From Bacteroidales bacterium (GTDB taxonomy: Bacteria; Bacteroidota; Bacteroidia; Bacteroidales; WCHB1-69), in NCBI GenBank assembly GCA_024686335.1, contig JAILCI010000020.1:1-64000 (forward strand): 64,000 nt of DNA, given 5' to 3'. The notes beneath the pieces were generated by a model that saw only the letters and a program-made list of their open reading frames with translations, was not told the origin of the DNA and did no database searches. This document shows, piece by piece, positions 29,301 through 37,541 of this stretch; within the stretch, counting starts at the first letter, position 1, and each line of letters opens with the position of its first letter. Both the position numbers and the translations under genes were made by a program.

Positions 29301-32300
29301 CCTCAACACTGTTGGTAGCCTGGTCGAAGACAACAGGAGTTGTAAAGGTAACAATAGCGTTCTCACCAGCAGCCATATTTACGGCAAATGTCTCCGTAAC
29401 AGCAGCACCGCCGTTAACACTGTAGCTACCAGTCAAAGAGGTGATAGCGTCCAAACCAATATTGGAAACTTCAGCAGTAATATACTGACCACTCAGATCG
29501 CAACCGTTGGAAAGACCATAAGCGGAAACTAACTCTGTGCTGATGGTCTCAGGAATAATACAAGATACATTGAAAGCGAAACCAGAATAGCATACACTAC
29601 CGTCAGAGGTCAAACGAACGATAGCAGGACCGTTAATCTCGAGATCAACAGAACCGGAACCTGTCAAGGTTTGCAACAATGTGTTGTCACCATCATAGAT
29701 GTAGATCTTGTCCCAGTTGGTTTCCATGTCATAAGTACCGGTAATGTGCAGGTGTGCACCTGTAGTAGACGGAGTAATCAACATAGACTCATCAAAGCTG
29801 GTAGAATAGTTGCCAGTAGCACCACCATCATCATAGATGACAGCATTACAGGTGGTAATGGAAGCAACTTCACCAAGAATATATTCATCGGCAGGAACAT
29901 CAGGAATGACAGGAGTAATACATTCAACGTGGAATGCAAAACCAGACAAATTATAAGAATAGTCGGCATCAAGAAGGATAGAAGCAGAACCAGGGATAGT
30001 TACATCAACTGTACCTTCACCTGTCAAGGAAGCAATAGTTGCACCCTCTGCATCATAGATATAGACATAGTCATAATCATCTTCCATATCATAAGTACCA
30101 GTGATATGCAGACTTGCACCAGCAGTAGCCGGAGTAATATCCAATGTCTCGTATGAGTCACTCTCATAGTCGCCGGTAGGACCACCGTTGTCATAAATCA
30201 TAGCATCACAAGTAGTAATAAAAGTGGTTTCGCCCATAACAACAACATCGGGTTCAGCAGGTGTATCACCACCAGTGGTTGTTGTGAACTCAGCAGAAGC
30301 ATATGTGCCAAAGTTGCCATTAGCACAGAGCGGATAAACTGCTACAGTATAATCTTCGTTCTCATCGAGACCTGTAAGCTCGATAGAGGTACCTGTGGTG
30401 GTCATTTGAGTACCCTCACCTACAGTAAGGCTGCCGAGAGCGTATTCAACCACATAGGAGTCAGCACCGGTAGCGGTCCAGGTAACAGTAGCACTGTTGT
30501 TTGTAGGAGTTACAGTAACATTGTCAACAACAGCTGCGCACAAAGCAGGATCATCACAAGGAGGAACTATGCTGAATTTAGCATTCGGAACATAGGAACT
30601 TCTGGTACCAGATTGTGTGGTGTTATTAATATCAGCATAACCAGTATTGCTATCGCTTTGACGATAGAGGAGGCGGTTACTGTTAGATGTGTATCTGAAA
30701 TTAAGACTGGAGTTGTAGGAGGAACAGGTCTTGGTAACAACAACCACGACATTGTCGGTTCCATTATAGTTAAACGGAGTGTCAAAGTTGAAGGTATTCC
30801 AACCCGTTGAAGCACCAATAGCCTCACCAGTAGAAGAATATACTAATGTCAAGTCAGAAGGAGATGTCCAGTCTGTTGTTGAAGAGAAGGTAGACTCAGT
30901 GGTATGACCCATATAGATGTTAACTGATGTGGTGGTAAAGTTAGCGGATGTAGCCACATCGTAGGAGATGCTGGTGATAGCACCTGCCTGACCACCGAGT
31001 TCACTTGCCAAATAGATAACTTCATTACGGGAGTTCTTGTAGAAGTTGTTGAACGGAGCATTGTAGGTTGTGCTTGTACCTGTACCAACAGTAACATCAG
31101 CTGCAGCTGCACCAGTAGAACAAGGTACATAAACAGAACCATATGCATAATCGCTTTGGCTAGCGCCACCGTTACATACAGCATTTACGCGAATAGTATA
31201 AAGGGTAGCTGTCTGCAGACCGGAAATAGTAACGGTCGGGGTGCCAGTTACAGCGATAGGTGCAGACCATACAGGATCATTATCAGTCTTGTAAGAAACA
31301 GCCCATGCATTCTGCTCAGGATCAGCAGTCCAGGAAACAATAACGTCAAGGTTGGTATTTGTTGTTGCAACTACGTCAGCAGGATCCATACAACCACTTT
31401 CAGGAGTGGTGAAGTAATAAGGATCAGACCAAGCGCTGGTGTCACCCTCACCGCAGATGCTTCTTACGTATACTTCATAGTCGGTAAGACCTTGCAAGCC
31501 AAGTAAGAGACCTGTAGTAGTGGTAAATGTGAAGGTGTTAGTCGTAGCACCATTAGCATTGCAAATAACCTCATAGCTTTGAGGAGTACCAATCTCACCA
31601 TTAGTCCAAGTTAACTCTTTGGATGTAAGGTTATAATCGGTAATCGTAGGAGCAGAACATGAAGGAATGTAATCAACGGTCAAGTTGTCGACATAAACCA
31701 CATTGTAGTTCGGTGAAGAGGTCGGCTTAGCAGCTCTCAAAGCGATATAATGGCCATTGCCTTCGTACTCGTCAAAGTATATGTTATAATTATTATAAGT
31801 TGTAGCATTCAAGATAATCGTTTCAACGGTCTCAAAGGTGCTTGCATCAGTAGGATCTGTCATAACACCAACTTCGAGTTCAGAACGATAGGTTGTGCTG
31901 GTGGAGTATTGACGAGCATCTAAGTTCACCATCAAAGTGTTGACAGCAACATCAGTGTAAGGAAGAATTGCATAGTTGTCACCATAGGAAGAGCTGGAAT
32001 AGGTGTAGAATCTCAAAGAGTTGCTACCACTTGCAGCATATGAAGAGCTATTATAAGTGGTAGGATAACCAGTATAGGTTGTACCTTCATTGATTTGAGA
32101 CCAGCAAGTCGGTAAAATGTTGGTGGTAGAAGAGGTTGTTCCTGTATAAGTATCAAAGTTGGTGAAATACGGGATGGCCAAGTTCTCACACTCTGTCTCA
32201 AAGGTAACAGCTGTACCATTTGAGGAGAAGAGGTTCTCACCGCATTGAGCGGCAACAGTCACCGTATAGCTCGTCTGGTTAGGTGCGAGGTTAGTCAAGT

Positions 32301-35300
32301 CATAAGTATTACCAGTGATACCAGCATAAGTCTCTTCAGCGTCAGGACCTACAACTTTAACGATGTAGGAAGCAGCATTGCCTTCCCAAGCAACATGAGC
32401 AGAGGTTGAGGTTACGTTGGTAACGGTAATATTGGTCGGAGCTTCACACAAAGTTGCATCGCCACACTCAGTGATGTTCAACTGGATATTAGCTACATAG
32501 CTGGAACGAGTACCAGAACCTGTTCCCGGATGCTCTGAATAATTAGTGTAAGAGTCTGACTGACGATACAAACATCTGTTAGTTTTACTCGTATATTTAT
32601 ATTTTAATGAATTACTATAGGAATCAGCATTATGGGTAACTACCACAACCAAGTTGTCGGAACCATTATAGTTGAAAGGAGTATTCAAAGTATAGGTTTC
32701 CCAACCAGCATTAGCACCAATAGTAACATTATCAGCAGAATACACTAATGTAAGATCAGACATTGGTGTCCAATCATAACTGTCGGCATATTCTGTTTTA
32801 GAAGTATGGCCCATGTAAATATTAATATGACTACAATCTAAAGAAGATGCTGTGGCCACTTCATAAGAAATAGAATTAATAATACCAGATGTACCAATTT
32901 CATCAGCTAAGAAAATCTCCTCATTCCAGGAGTTTTTATAATAGTTGTTGAAAGGAGCATAATAACCGGTACTTGTACCTGTACCAACAACCAAATCAAC
33001 ATCATCACCTGCATTAGCACAAGGAACAGCTACAGAAATTTCACTGTAGTCGCTCTCAAGAGTACCATGCTCACAGATAGATTTTACTTTAATCTGATAA
33101 GAGGTAGCTGTTTGAACCGGAGAGATTGTGTAGTGGGGTTCTGTCAATGCTACTTCTGAAGACCAGTAATCGGTAGAAGCATCCTTGTATTGGAGAATCC
33201 AACGACCAAAGTAGTCATCGCTAGTCCAAGTTACGTTGAGAGTGTTGCCGTCAATTGCAGCAGCCAAGTCAACAGGAGCAGGACATCTTTCCGTTGTGGT
33301 GAAAGAAACCACCTCAGATGTTGCAGTGCCATTGTCAACAGAGCAATGAGCGATAACGCGTACTTGATAATCTGTAGTTGTTGTAAGACCACCCAATGTT
33401 ACAGGAACAGCGGAAACACCCGTTACGAGAGTAACCCATTCTGTAGCGGTAGCCTCTTTGAACTCAACATCATAAGTGGTATGAGGAGTAACGGTCCACT
33501 CGATCTCAGCCGTGTAGGCAGCAGGAGTAACGGTTACATTCTCAGGTGCACCACAAACGGTCATGGTGGTGAAAGTGGTTGCAACATAGTCGCTGGACTC
33601 AGTGCTGCTGCAAACAGTCTTCACACGTACATCATATTCCGTGTTGGAGGTAAGACCAGTCAAAGTAACTGTGTTAGCCAAAGCGGAAACGATTGTCCAA
33701 TCGGTCTCCTCAGCTGTCTTGTACTCAACTTGCCAAGTCACATCAGAAGCATTGTCCCATGCTACAACAGCAGACTCAGCATCAATGTCGGAAACGGTAA
33801 GGTTAGCGACAGGCATACATGAACCAGCGGTGATAGTAAGATTGTCGATAGCAGCAGCAGGTTGTGTACCACCACTGTTGTCGTTTGTCCATGTCAAGAC
33901 AACTCTCTTCACAGTCTCGGTGCTCTCACCAGAAACAGCGAAGTTAGCATGCTGCCAGCCATTGGTCAAGTTTACTTGAGCAATATTGGCGGTCAGCTCT
34001 TCACCAGCTTCCAACTCGTCTTCAGGATCGATCACGGAAACGGTCATATAGTCATAAGGATAAGAACCGGAACCCTCGCCGCCAACGCGATAGTCACATC
34101 CGATTACCATACCGGTAGTCGGGACAATCACATCGATATAAGCGTGAGATACGGAAGAGTTGCTAACATCGTATTTGTTGGAATAGCCATTGTCAGATAC
34201 GAAGAGTGCTTGGCTATCAAAACCAGTACCCTGGGCACGATACCACATGTTAGCTTGGTCATCCTGTACAAAATGCCAGTAATTGGCAGCACCGTCAAAG
34301 TTGTCAGTGAAAGGCACTGCAACCTCGTTCAGCATAATATCAGCATTATTGCGGCAGAAGAGTTGCTTCTGGCTGTTGTGTATAGAAACAAAACCAACCA
34401 CGTCAGCAGTCTGACCAGATACAACATTAGCGCTCAAAACCTTGAATGCATCGTAGATATAAAGATTGTCGGAACCATTCTGACTGAAAGAAACACTATT
34501 TCTTTCTGCAGGTACAAACTGACGGTTGCCCGTGAATGTAACATTCGTCATTTTCACCAACTGACCCTCATAGGTGCTGTAGTTATTTAAAATATCATCA
34601 GCAGTAACAACAACAGGAGACTGTGCTCCCAGATTAAGGGTAGCAGCAGGAGACTCGTGAGTAGGAACCAATTCAACCATACCGCTAAAAACGGAACGTG
34701 TACCATAGATGTGAGGAATCACGTCACCCTCCTCGAAAGAGGATAAGGCATTATTACCATAAACGCAGAGACCGCCCGTAACGTCCTTTACAAACGCATA
34801 GGAGCCACTTCTGAATACGAAAGTACAGTTTGCAATGTCATAAACCACATTGGATGTGCCATTGGCACGGAAATCAGCAATAGTAGCAACAACAGGAAAA
34901 GAGTAAACAGCAGTAGCAACGCTGCTCTCTTCACCATCTAACACAGCGATAGCATTAACAGTTGTAGTGCTGTTAATAGCGATCGGAGTGGAATAGAGAG
35001 TAGATGAGGTGGTAGGAGTTGTACCATCCAGCGTATAATAAATGGAAGCACCGGTGGCAGCAGTCAGAGTCAAGTCAAAGGCTTCATATTGGAAACCACC
35101 AGCAGTAGAAAACTGCGGAGCAGCTAAAGCACCAGCTTCCTGAAGCTTGTAGAAAGCGAGCTCTTGTTGACCATTGTTGCCATAACAAGCAAAACGAGGA
35201 GAGCCAGCATTGTAGCTCAGAAAACGACCGGAAACACCCTCATTCTCAACCACCCAATTGTTGTTGGCATCGAGAGAAGCTGTCCATCGGGCATTGTCCG

Positions 35301-35667
35301 TCACCGTTTCAGTAAGGTTGGCGGAATTTCCTGAACCCAGATAAACGACATACTTTTCAACAGCCTCGTTGTACATGGTGATAGTACCATCGGTTGCGAC
35401 AGTAACATACCAGACATTGTCAACGGAGGGATTTGTAAAAACAGCATCCGTAGACAGAAGAAACACATTGTTTGAAGAAACTTCATTTGTCAATGCATAA
35501 GCACCTGTCTGATCCGTAATCACATAATACCCGGTTGTTAAATCTTCCGCACTAGAAACCTGTGCGAAGGTGCCCGTGCCCGCATATTGGGCCAAAGCAC
35601 TGGTCACCGTCATCAGCATTGTAAGCATCATAACGACGACACTCTTTAAAAAGTCGAGCTTTTTCAT
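26377..35667 (-). CDS. Giant secreted/surface modular protein (3096 aa) with T9SS C-terminal sorting domain
   Basis: Signal peptide; chitobiase-like segment (IYYTLDGTTPTTSSTLY); multiple FN3-like segments; two GTGTST modules; two CUB-like modules; InlB-type B repeats; C-terminal tail VQIYDVYGKLLYSGHVNST...NGTYLVRLATEYGNCNYKLHLTR. Confidence 0.93.
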   Translation of the reverse strand: MKKLDFLKSVVVMMLTMLMTVTSALAQYAGTGTFAQVSSAEDLTTGYYVITDQTGAYALTNEVSSNNVFLLSTDAVFTNPSVDNVWYVTVATDGTITMYNEAVEKYVVYLGSGNSANLTETVTDNARWTASLDANNNWVVENEGVSGRFLSYNAGSPRFACYGNNGQQELAFYKLQEAGALAAPQFSTAGGFQYEAFDLTLTAATGASIYYTLDGTTPTTSSTLYSTPIAINSTTTVNAIAVLDGEESSVATAVYSFPVVATIADFRANGTSNVVYDIANCTFVFRSGSYAFVKDVTGGLCVYGNNALSSFEEGDVIPHIYGTRSVFSGMVELVPTHESPAATLNLGAQSPVVVTADDILNNYSTYEGQLVKMTNVTFTGNRQFVPAERNSVSFSQNGSDNLYIYDAFKVLSANVVSGQTADVVGFVSIHNSQKQLFCRNNADIMLNEVAVPFTDNFDGAANYWHFVQDDQANMWYRAQGTGFDSQALFVSDNGYSNKYDVSNSSVSHAYIDVIVPTTGMVIGCDYRVGGEGSGSYPYDYMTVSVIDPEDELEAGEELTANIAQVNLTNGWQHANFAVSGESTETVKRVVLTWTNDNSGGTQPAAAIDNLTITAGSCMPVANLTVSDIDAESAVVAWDNASDVTWQVEYKTAEETDWTIVSALANTVTLTGLTSNTEYDVRVKTVCSSTESSDYVATTFTTMTVCGAPENVTVTPAAYTAEIEWTVTPHTTYDVEFKEATATEWVTLVTGVSAVPVTLGGLTTTTDYQVRVIAHCSVDNGTATSEVVSFTTTERCPAPVDLAAAIDGNTLNVTWTSDDYFGRWILQYKDASTDYWSSEVALTEPHYTISPVQTATSYQIKVKSICEHGTLESDYSEISVAVPCANAGDDVDLVVGTGTSTGYYAPFNNYYKNSWNEEIFLADEIGTSGIINSISYEVATASSLDCSHINIYMGHTSKTEYADSYDWTPMSDLTLVYSADNVTIGANAGWETYTLNTPFNYNGSDNLVVVVTHNADSYSNSLKYKYTSKTNRCLYRQSDSYTNYSEHPGTGSGTRSSYVANIQLNITECGDATLCEAPTNITVTNVTSTSAHVAWEGNAASYIVKVVGPDAEETYAGITGNTYDLTNLAPNQTSYTVTVAAQCGENLFSSNGTAVTFETECENLAIPYFTNFDTYTGTTSSTTNILPTCWSQINEGTTYTGYPTTYNSSSYAASGSNSLRFYTYSSSSYGDNYAILPYTDVAVNTLMVNLDARQYSTSTTYRSELEVGVMTDPTDASTFETVETIILNATTYNNYNIYFDEYEGNGHYIALRAAKPTSSPNYNVVYVDNLTVDYIPSCSAPTITDYNLTSKELTWTNGEIGTPQSYEVICNANGATTNTFTFTTTTGLLLGLQGLTDYEVYVRSICGEGDTSAWSDPYYFTTPESGCMDPADVVATTNTNLDVIVSWTADPEQNAWAVSYKTDNDPVWSAPIAVTGTPTVTISGLQTATLYTIRVNAVCNGGASQSDYAYGSVYVPCSTGAAAADVTVGTGTSTTYNAPFNNFYKNSRNEVIYLASELGGQAGAITSISYDVATSANFTTTSVNIYMGHTTESTFSSTTDWTSPSDLTLVYSSTGEAIGASTGWNTFNFDTPFNYNGTDNVVVVVTKTCSSYNSSLNFRYTSNSNRLLYRQSDSNTGYADINNTTQSGTRSSYVPNAKFSIVPPCDDPALCAAVVDNVTVTPTNNSATVTWTATGADSYVVEYALGSLTVGEGTQMTTTGTSIELTGLDENEDYTVAVYPLCANGNFGTYASAEFTTTTGGDTPAEPDVVVMGETTFITTCDAMIYDNGGPTGDYESDSYETLDITPATAGASLHITGTYDMEDDYDYVYIYDAEGATIASLTGEGTVDVTIPGSASILLDADYSYNLSGFAFHVECITPVIPDVPADEYILGEVASITTCNAVIYDDGGATGNYSTSFDESMLITPSTTGAHLHITGTYDMETNWDKIYIYDGDNTLLQTLTGSGSVDLEINGPAIVRLTSDGSVCYSGFAFNVSCIIPETISTELVSAYGLSNGCDLSGQYITAEVSNIGLDAITSLTGSYSVNGGAAVTETFAVNMAAGENAIVTFTTPVVFDQATNSVEVTLYATNEPSTMWTDNVATISGISTVAPLTAPYAVLPTTASSLADGWRIIDAANNGLAWTIGSAVLNAPYSDEYDNNNWIITPCYDLTAGKYMVTYDYKVNNAFVPESFAVYYGNGATVANMTNVLGQHANVANTSYVTASHVIDITADGNYNFGFLANSNRGGLGMSVKNLTIVPMVTMYASANGNGTVTPNGTIVAEEGATQTFVMNPDAHYYLNNVTVNGEVVATYNNVAGAVVYNHTVAANDVLVANFSSANLFTYNVVAGQGYVNGGFYTAPATFTEDYATGQDIHISFVADAGYHVANVNINGVDYGAITDWVILGCAQDYTFTITFAPNTYVVTTTAYGNGTVSDGATFVYDPANTYTFVATPGANAHIASILRNNEEIPVADPFSAYTETLTNILSDYNYVVRFDPNYYAVVASAGNNGTITPDGTSYYAYNTNATYGINAANGYYIASITVDDVTTDYTQANALTSMTYNFPNISADHSISATFAQYEYTITVNAGENGTITPATITVGENATPTFTITPDAGYGIADVTVDGVSVGAVASYTFAPVSANHTIAATFSQYQYTINATAGNGGTITPSGVTNMVYNGDQTYTITPNAGYSIADVYVDGASVGAVSTYTFTDVTANHTIYAAFDINEYTVTVTQPANGTITPGTTTVQYGATPSFMITPNTGFNVTAITLNGTNVISTTPQVNGVYTLTLPAVTANATLTATMTAKTYTITASAGANGTITPSGVATVNFGENKSYTFAPAAGYEIANVTVDGLNMGAITSYTFVNVVANHTINVTFQLLECEVPTNLQTIFIDTTSATLSWYHAGAVSYDIQYKASDETTFTTTNTTSTTYNLTGLTPGTTYTWMVRANCVANNPSEWTNGCTFRTLDVFENHDGIEDHVQSMINVYSESNNVYIVNENGINIENVQIYDVYGKLLYSGHVNSTREVISMNVANGTYLVRLATEYGNCNYKLHLTR
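26920..28770 (-). repeat. Tandem coding repeats resembling divergent InlB B-repeats (roughly 70-80 aa each)
   Basis: Recurring A-NGTITP-G...F-ITPNAGY-IADVTVDG-SVGA-TYTF--V-ANHTI-ATF. Confidence 0.85.
29560..30245 (-). repeat. Two tandem CUB-like modules in the giant protein
   Basis: TTCDAMIYDNGGPTGDYESDSYETLDITPATAGASLHITGTYDMEDDYDYVYIYD versus TTCNAVIYDDGGATGNYSTSFDESMLITPSTTGAHLHITGTYDMETNWDKIYIYD. Confidence 0.8.
30565..31095 (-). repeat. GTGTST module copy B in the giant protein
   Basis: VGTGTSTTYNAPFNNFYKNSRNEVIYLASELG...NIYMGHT...FNYNGTDNVVVVVT...NRLLYRQSDS...SGTRSSYVPNAKFSI. Confidence 0.8.
32465..32995 (-). repeat. GTGTST module copy A in the giant protein
   Basis: VGTGTSTGYYAPFNNYYKNSWNEEIFLADEIG...NIYMGHT...FNYNGSDNLVVVVT...NRCLYRQSDS...SGTRSSYVANIQLNI. 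Confidence 0.8.
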
Positions 35668-35758
35668 GTTGTTTGGATTTAATTTAACAATAATTTAGTT
35701 TGATATTTATTTTAATTTATCTTTTTTGCATTTTAATCATTATAAGAAAAAAAGCCCG

Positions 35759-35766
35759 CAAATATA
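35759..35766 (-). promoter_or_regulatory. -7 element (TATATTTG) for the giant surface protein
   Basis: CAAATATA on + strand; implies a leader of about 90 nt. Confidence 0.45.
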
Positions 35767-35946
35767 AAAAATTTTCTTTTTCATCGCTTTTTTATATTAT
35801 AGTATATACAAAAAAGATTGTGGAACAATTGAAATAAAAGTCAATCAACTCTTTATAAAATGACAAGACAACATTAATTTCTGGATTTATCTTCTCACCA
35901 CGTAATATCTTCCTCTTTTTCCGCGTTCCTTATCCATGATTTTTTA

Positions 35947-35954
35947 TAATTTTG
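35947..35954 (+). promoter_or_regulatory. -7 element (TAATTTTG) for the gldB-like gene
   Basis: TAnnTTTG match 30 nt upstream of the ATG. Confidence 0.5.
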
Positions 35955-35983
35955 CAGTTCTAACGTAAACAATTGAAATACAG

Positions 35984-37024
35984 ATGAAAATCAGCAAATT
36001 AATTCCATGGTTCTTGTGTGCATGCATACTTGTCACCCTCAACGGATGCCGAAAAAAGGAGCAGGTTGTCACTCCTGAGCTTACAAAAGAGGAAAAGGAG
36101 GAGATCCGCAATGTGGAAGTGCAGATATTCCGCTATGAACAGGCCCTGGACAGCATTGACCTGAAACAGCTGCCGGCGGGGATAGAGAAACTTTATGGCA
36201 AATTTCCCGAAAATCTGATTGCCAAGGATTCTTGGAAAAACAACCAAATGATGCAGGGACTAAAAGCATATCTCTCTGATCCTGTCATCAAAGAACTCTT
36301 CAAAGAGTGTGGTAAACAATACGCCGACATGAGCGATATACAAAGTTCTTTAACTGACGCATTTAAAATCTATCTCACTCATTTCCCGAAAGATACTATC
36401 CCAACCTTCTACACCCTTATTCCCGGACTGGACTTCTCTACCCCATCGGTTTTCGGTTATGGAAACGACGTATTCATCTGTCTCGATATGTATCTGGGCA
36501 GTAAGTACAAATATTATGCACAGGCCAACATGCCGAAATTCGTCGCCGCCCGCTGCGAGCGAAGTTTCATCCCAACGGATGTGTTTTCCAAATGTATGTG
36601 CTATAGATATTTGCCAGAAAAAACTCCTATTTCTCTACTCGATTACATGCTTTTCGAAGGTAAAAAACTATACTTTACTCAAATTATGTTCCCTAAAAAG
36701 AAGGAACAAGATATCATCGGCTATAGTACAGCTCAAATGGAATGGTCCAATAAATACCAAGGTCAGGTGTGGCAATATTTCATCGAAAAACAACTTTTAT
36801 ACTCAAAAGACGAGACTGTCATCCGCCGCATGATCGATGAGACTCCTTTCACAAGAGATTTTGGAAATGAATCTCCCGGTCGCCTCGGAGCCTATATTGG
36901 ATGGCAAATTATTAAGAGTTATATGTCTAACAACAAAGATGTTACCCTACAGGAATTAATGCAAAATACGGAATCTCAACAACTCCTGAACAAATCGCTA
37001 TACAAGCCAAAATTTAACAATTAG
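35984..37024 (+). CDS. gldB: GldB-like gliding motility lipoprotein
   Basis: Lipobox LNGC; IFRYEQALDSID..., DVFICLDMYLGSKYKYY, PGRLGAYIGWQIIKSYM. Confidence 0.85.
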   Translation: MKISKLIPWFLCACILVTLNGCRKKEQVVTPELTKEEKEEIRNVEVQIFRYEQALDSIDLKQLPAGIEKLYGKFPENLIAKDSWKNNQMMQGLKAYLSDPVIKELFKECGKQYADMSDIQSSLTDAFKIYLTHFPKDTIPTFYTLIPGLDFSTPSVFGYGNDVFICLDMYLGSKYKYYAQANMPKFVAARCERSFIPTDVFSKCMCYRYLPEKTPISLLDYMLFEGKKLYFTQIMFPKKKEQDIIGYSTAQMEWSNKYQGQVWQYFIEKQLLYSKDETVIRRMIDETPFTRDFGNESPGRLGAYIGWQIIKSYMSNNKDVTLQELMQNTESQQLLNKSLYKPKFNN

Positions 37025-37064
37025 TATATAAAATTAAATTATTTGTTATTTTTATAAAATTTTG

Positions 37065-37072
37065 TATATTTG
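37065..37072 (+). promoter_or_regulatory. -7 element (TATATTTG) for ssb
   Basis: TAnnTTTG match 26 nt upstream of ATG 37098. Confidence 0.5.
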
Positions 37073-37097
37073 CTGCGAATTTTTAAAACAAAATAAT

Positions 37098-37538
37098 ATG
37101 TCTGGTATTAACAAAGTAATCTTAATTGGCCGACTGGGCAAGGACCCGGAGACCAGAACCTTTGAAGGTGGGGTTAAGAAAGCATCCTTCTCTCTAGCAA
37201 CATCCGAATACCGTAAGGACAAGGAGGGTAACCGCGTTGAATTGACAGAATGGCACAACATCGTTTGTTGGCGCAACCTGGCCGAAAATGCGGAGAAGTA
37301 TCTCGTCAAGGGCAAAATGATCTACGTGGAAGGCAAACTGCGCACGCGTAATTGGGAAGACAACGGCATCAAGCACTACATCACCGAGGTGGAGGCGAGC
37401 ACTTTCACCATGCTGGACTCCCGCAATGCAAATGAGCAAAATGTAGCCACACAAAATGTCAACCAAGGAAACTCTCTCCCGCAAGCACCTGCAGCGGAGA
37501 CAACCTTCCCAAGCGAAATGGATGAAATGCCGTTTTAA
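37098..37538 (+). CDS. ssb: Single-stranded DNA-binding protein
   Basis: MSGINKVILIGRLGKDPETRTFEGGVKKASFSLATSE...EMDEMPF acidic tail. Start reset from 37062. Confidence 0.95.
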   Translation: MSGINKVILIGRLGKDPETRTFEGGVKKASFSLATSEYRKDKEGNRVELTEWHNIVCWRNLAENAEKYLVKGKMIYVEGKLRTRNWEDNGIKHYITEVEASTFTMLDSRNANEQNVATQNVNQGNSLPQAPAAETTFPSEMDEMPF

Positions 37539-37541
37539 CTT

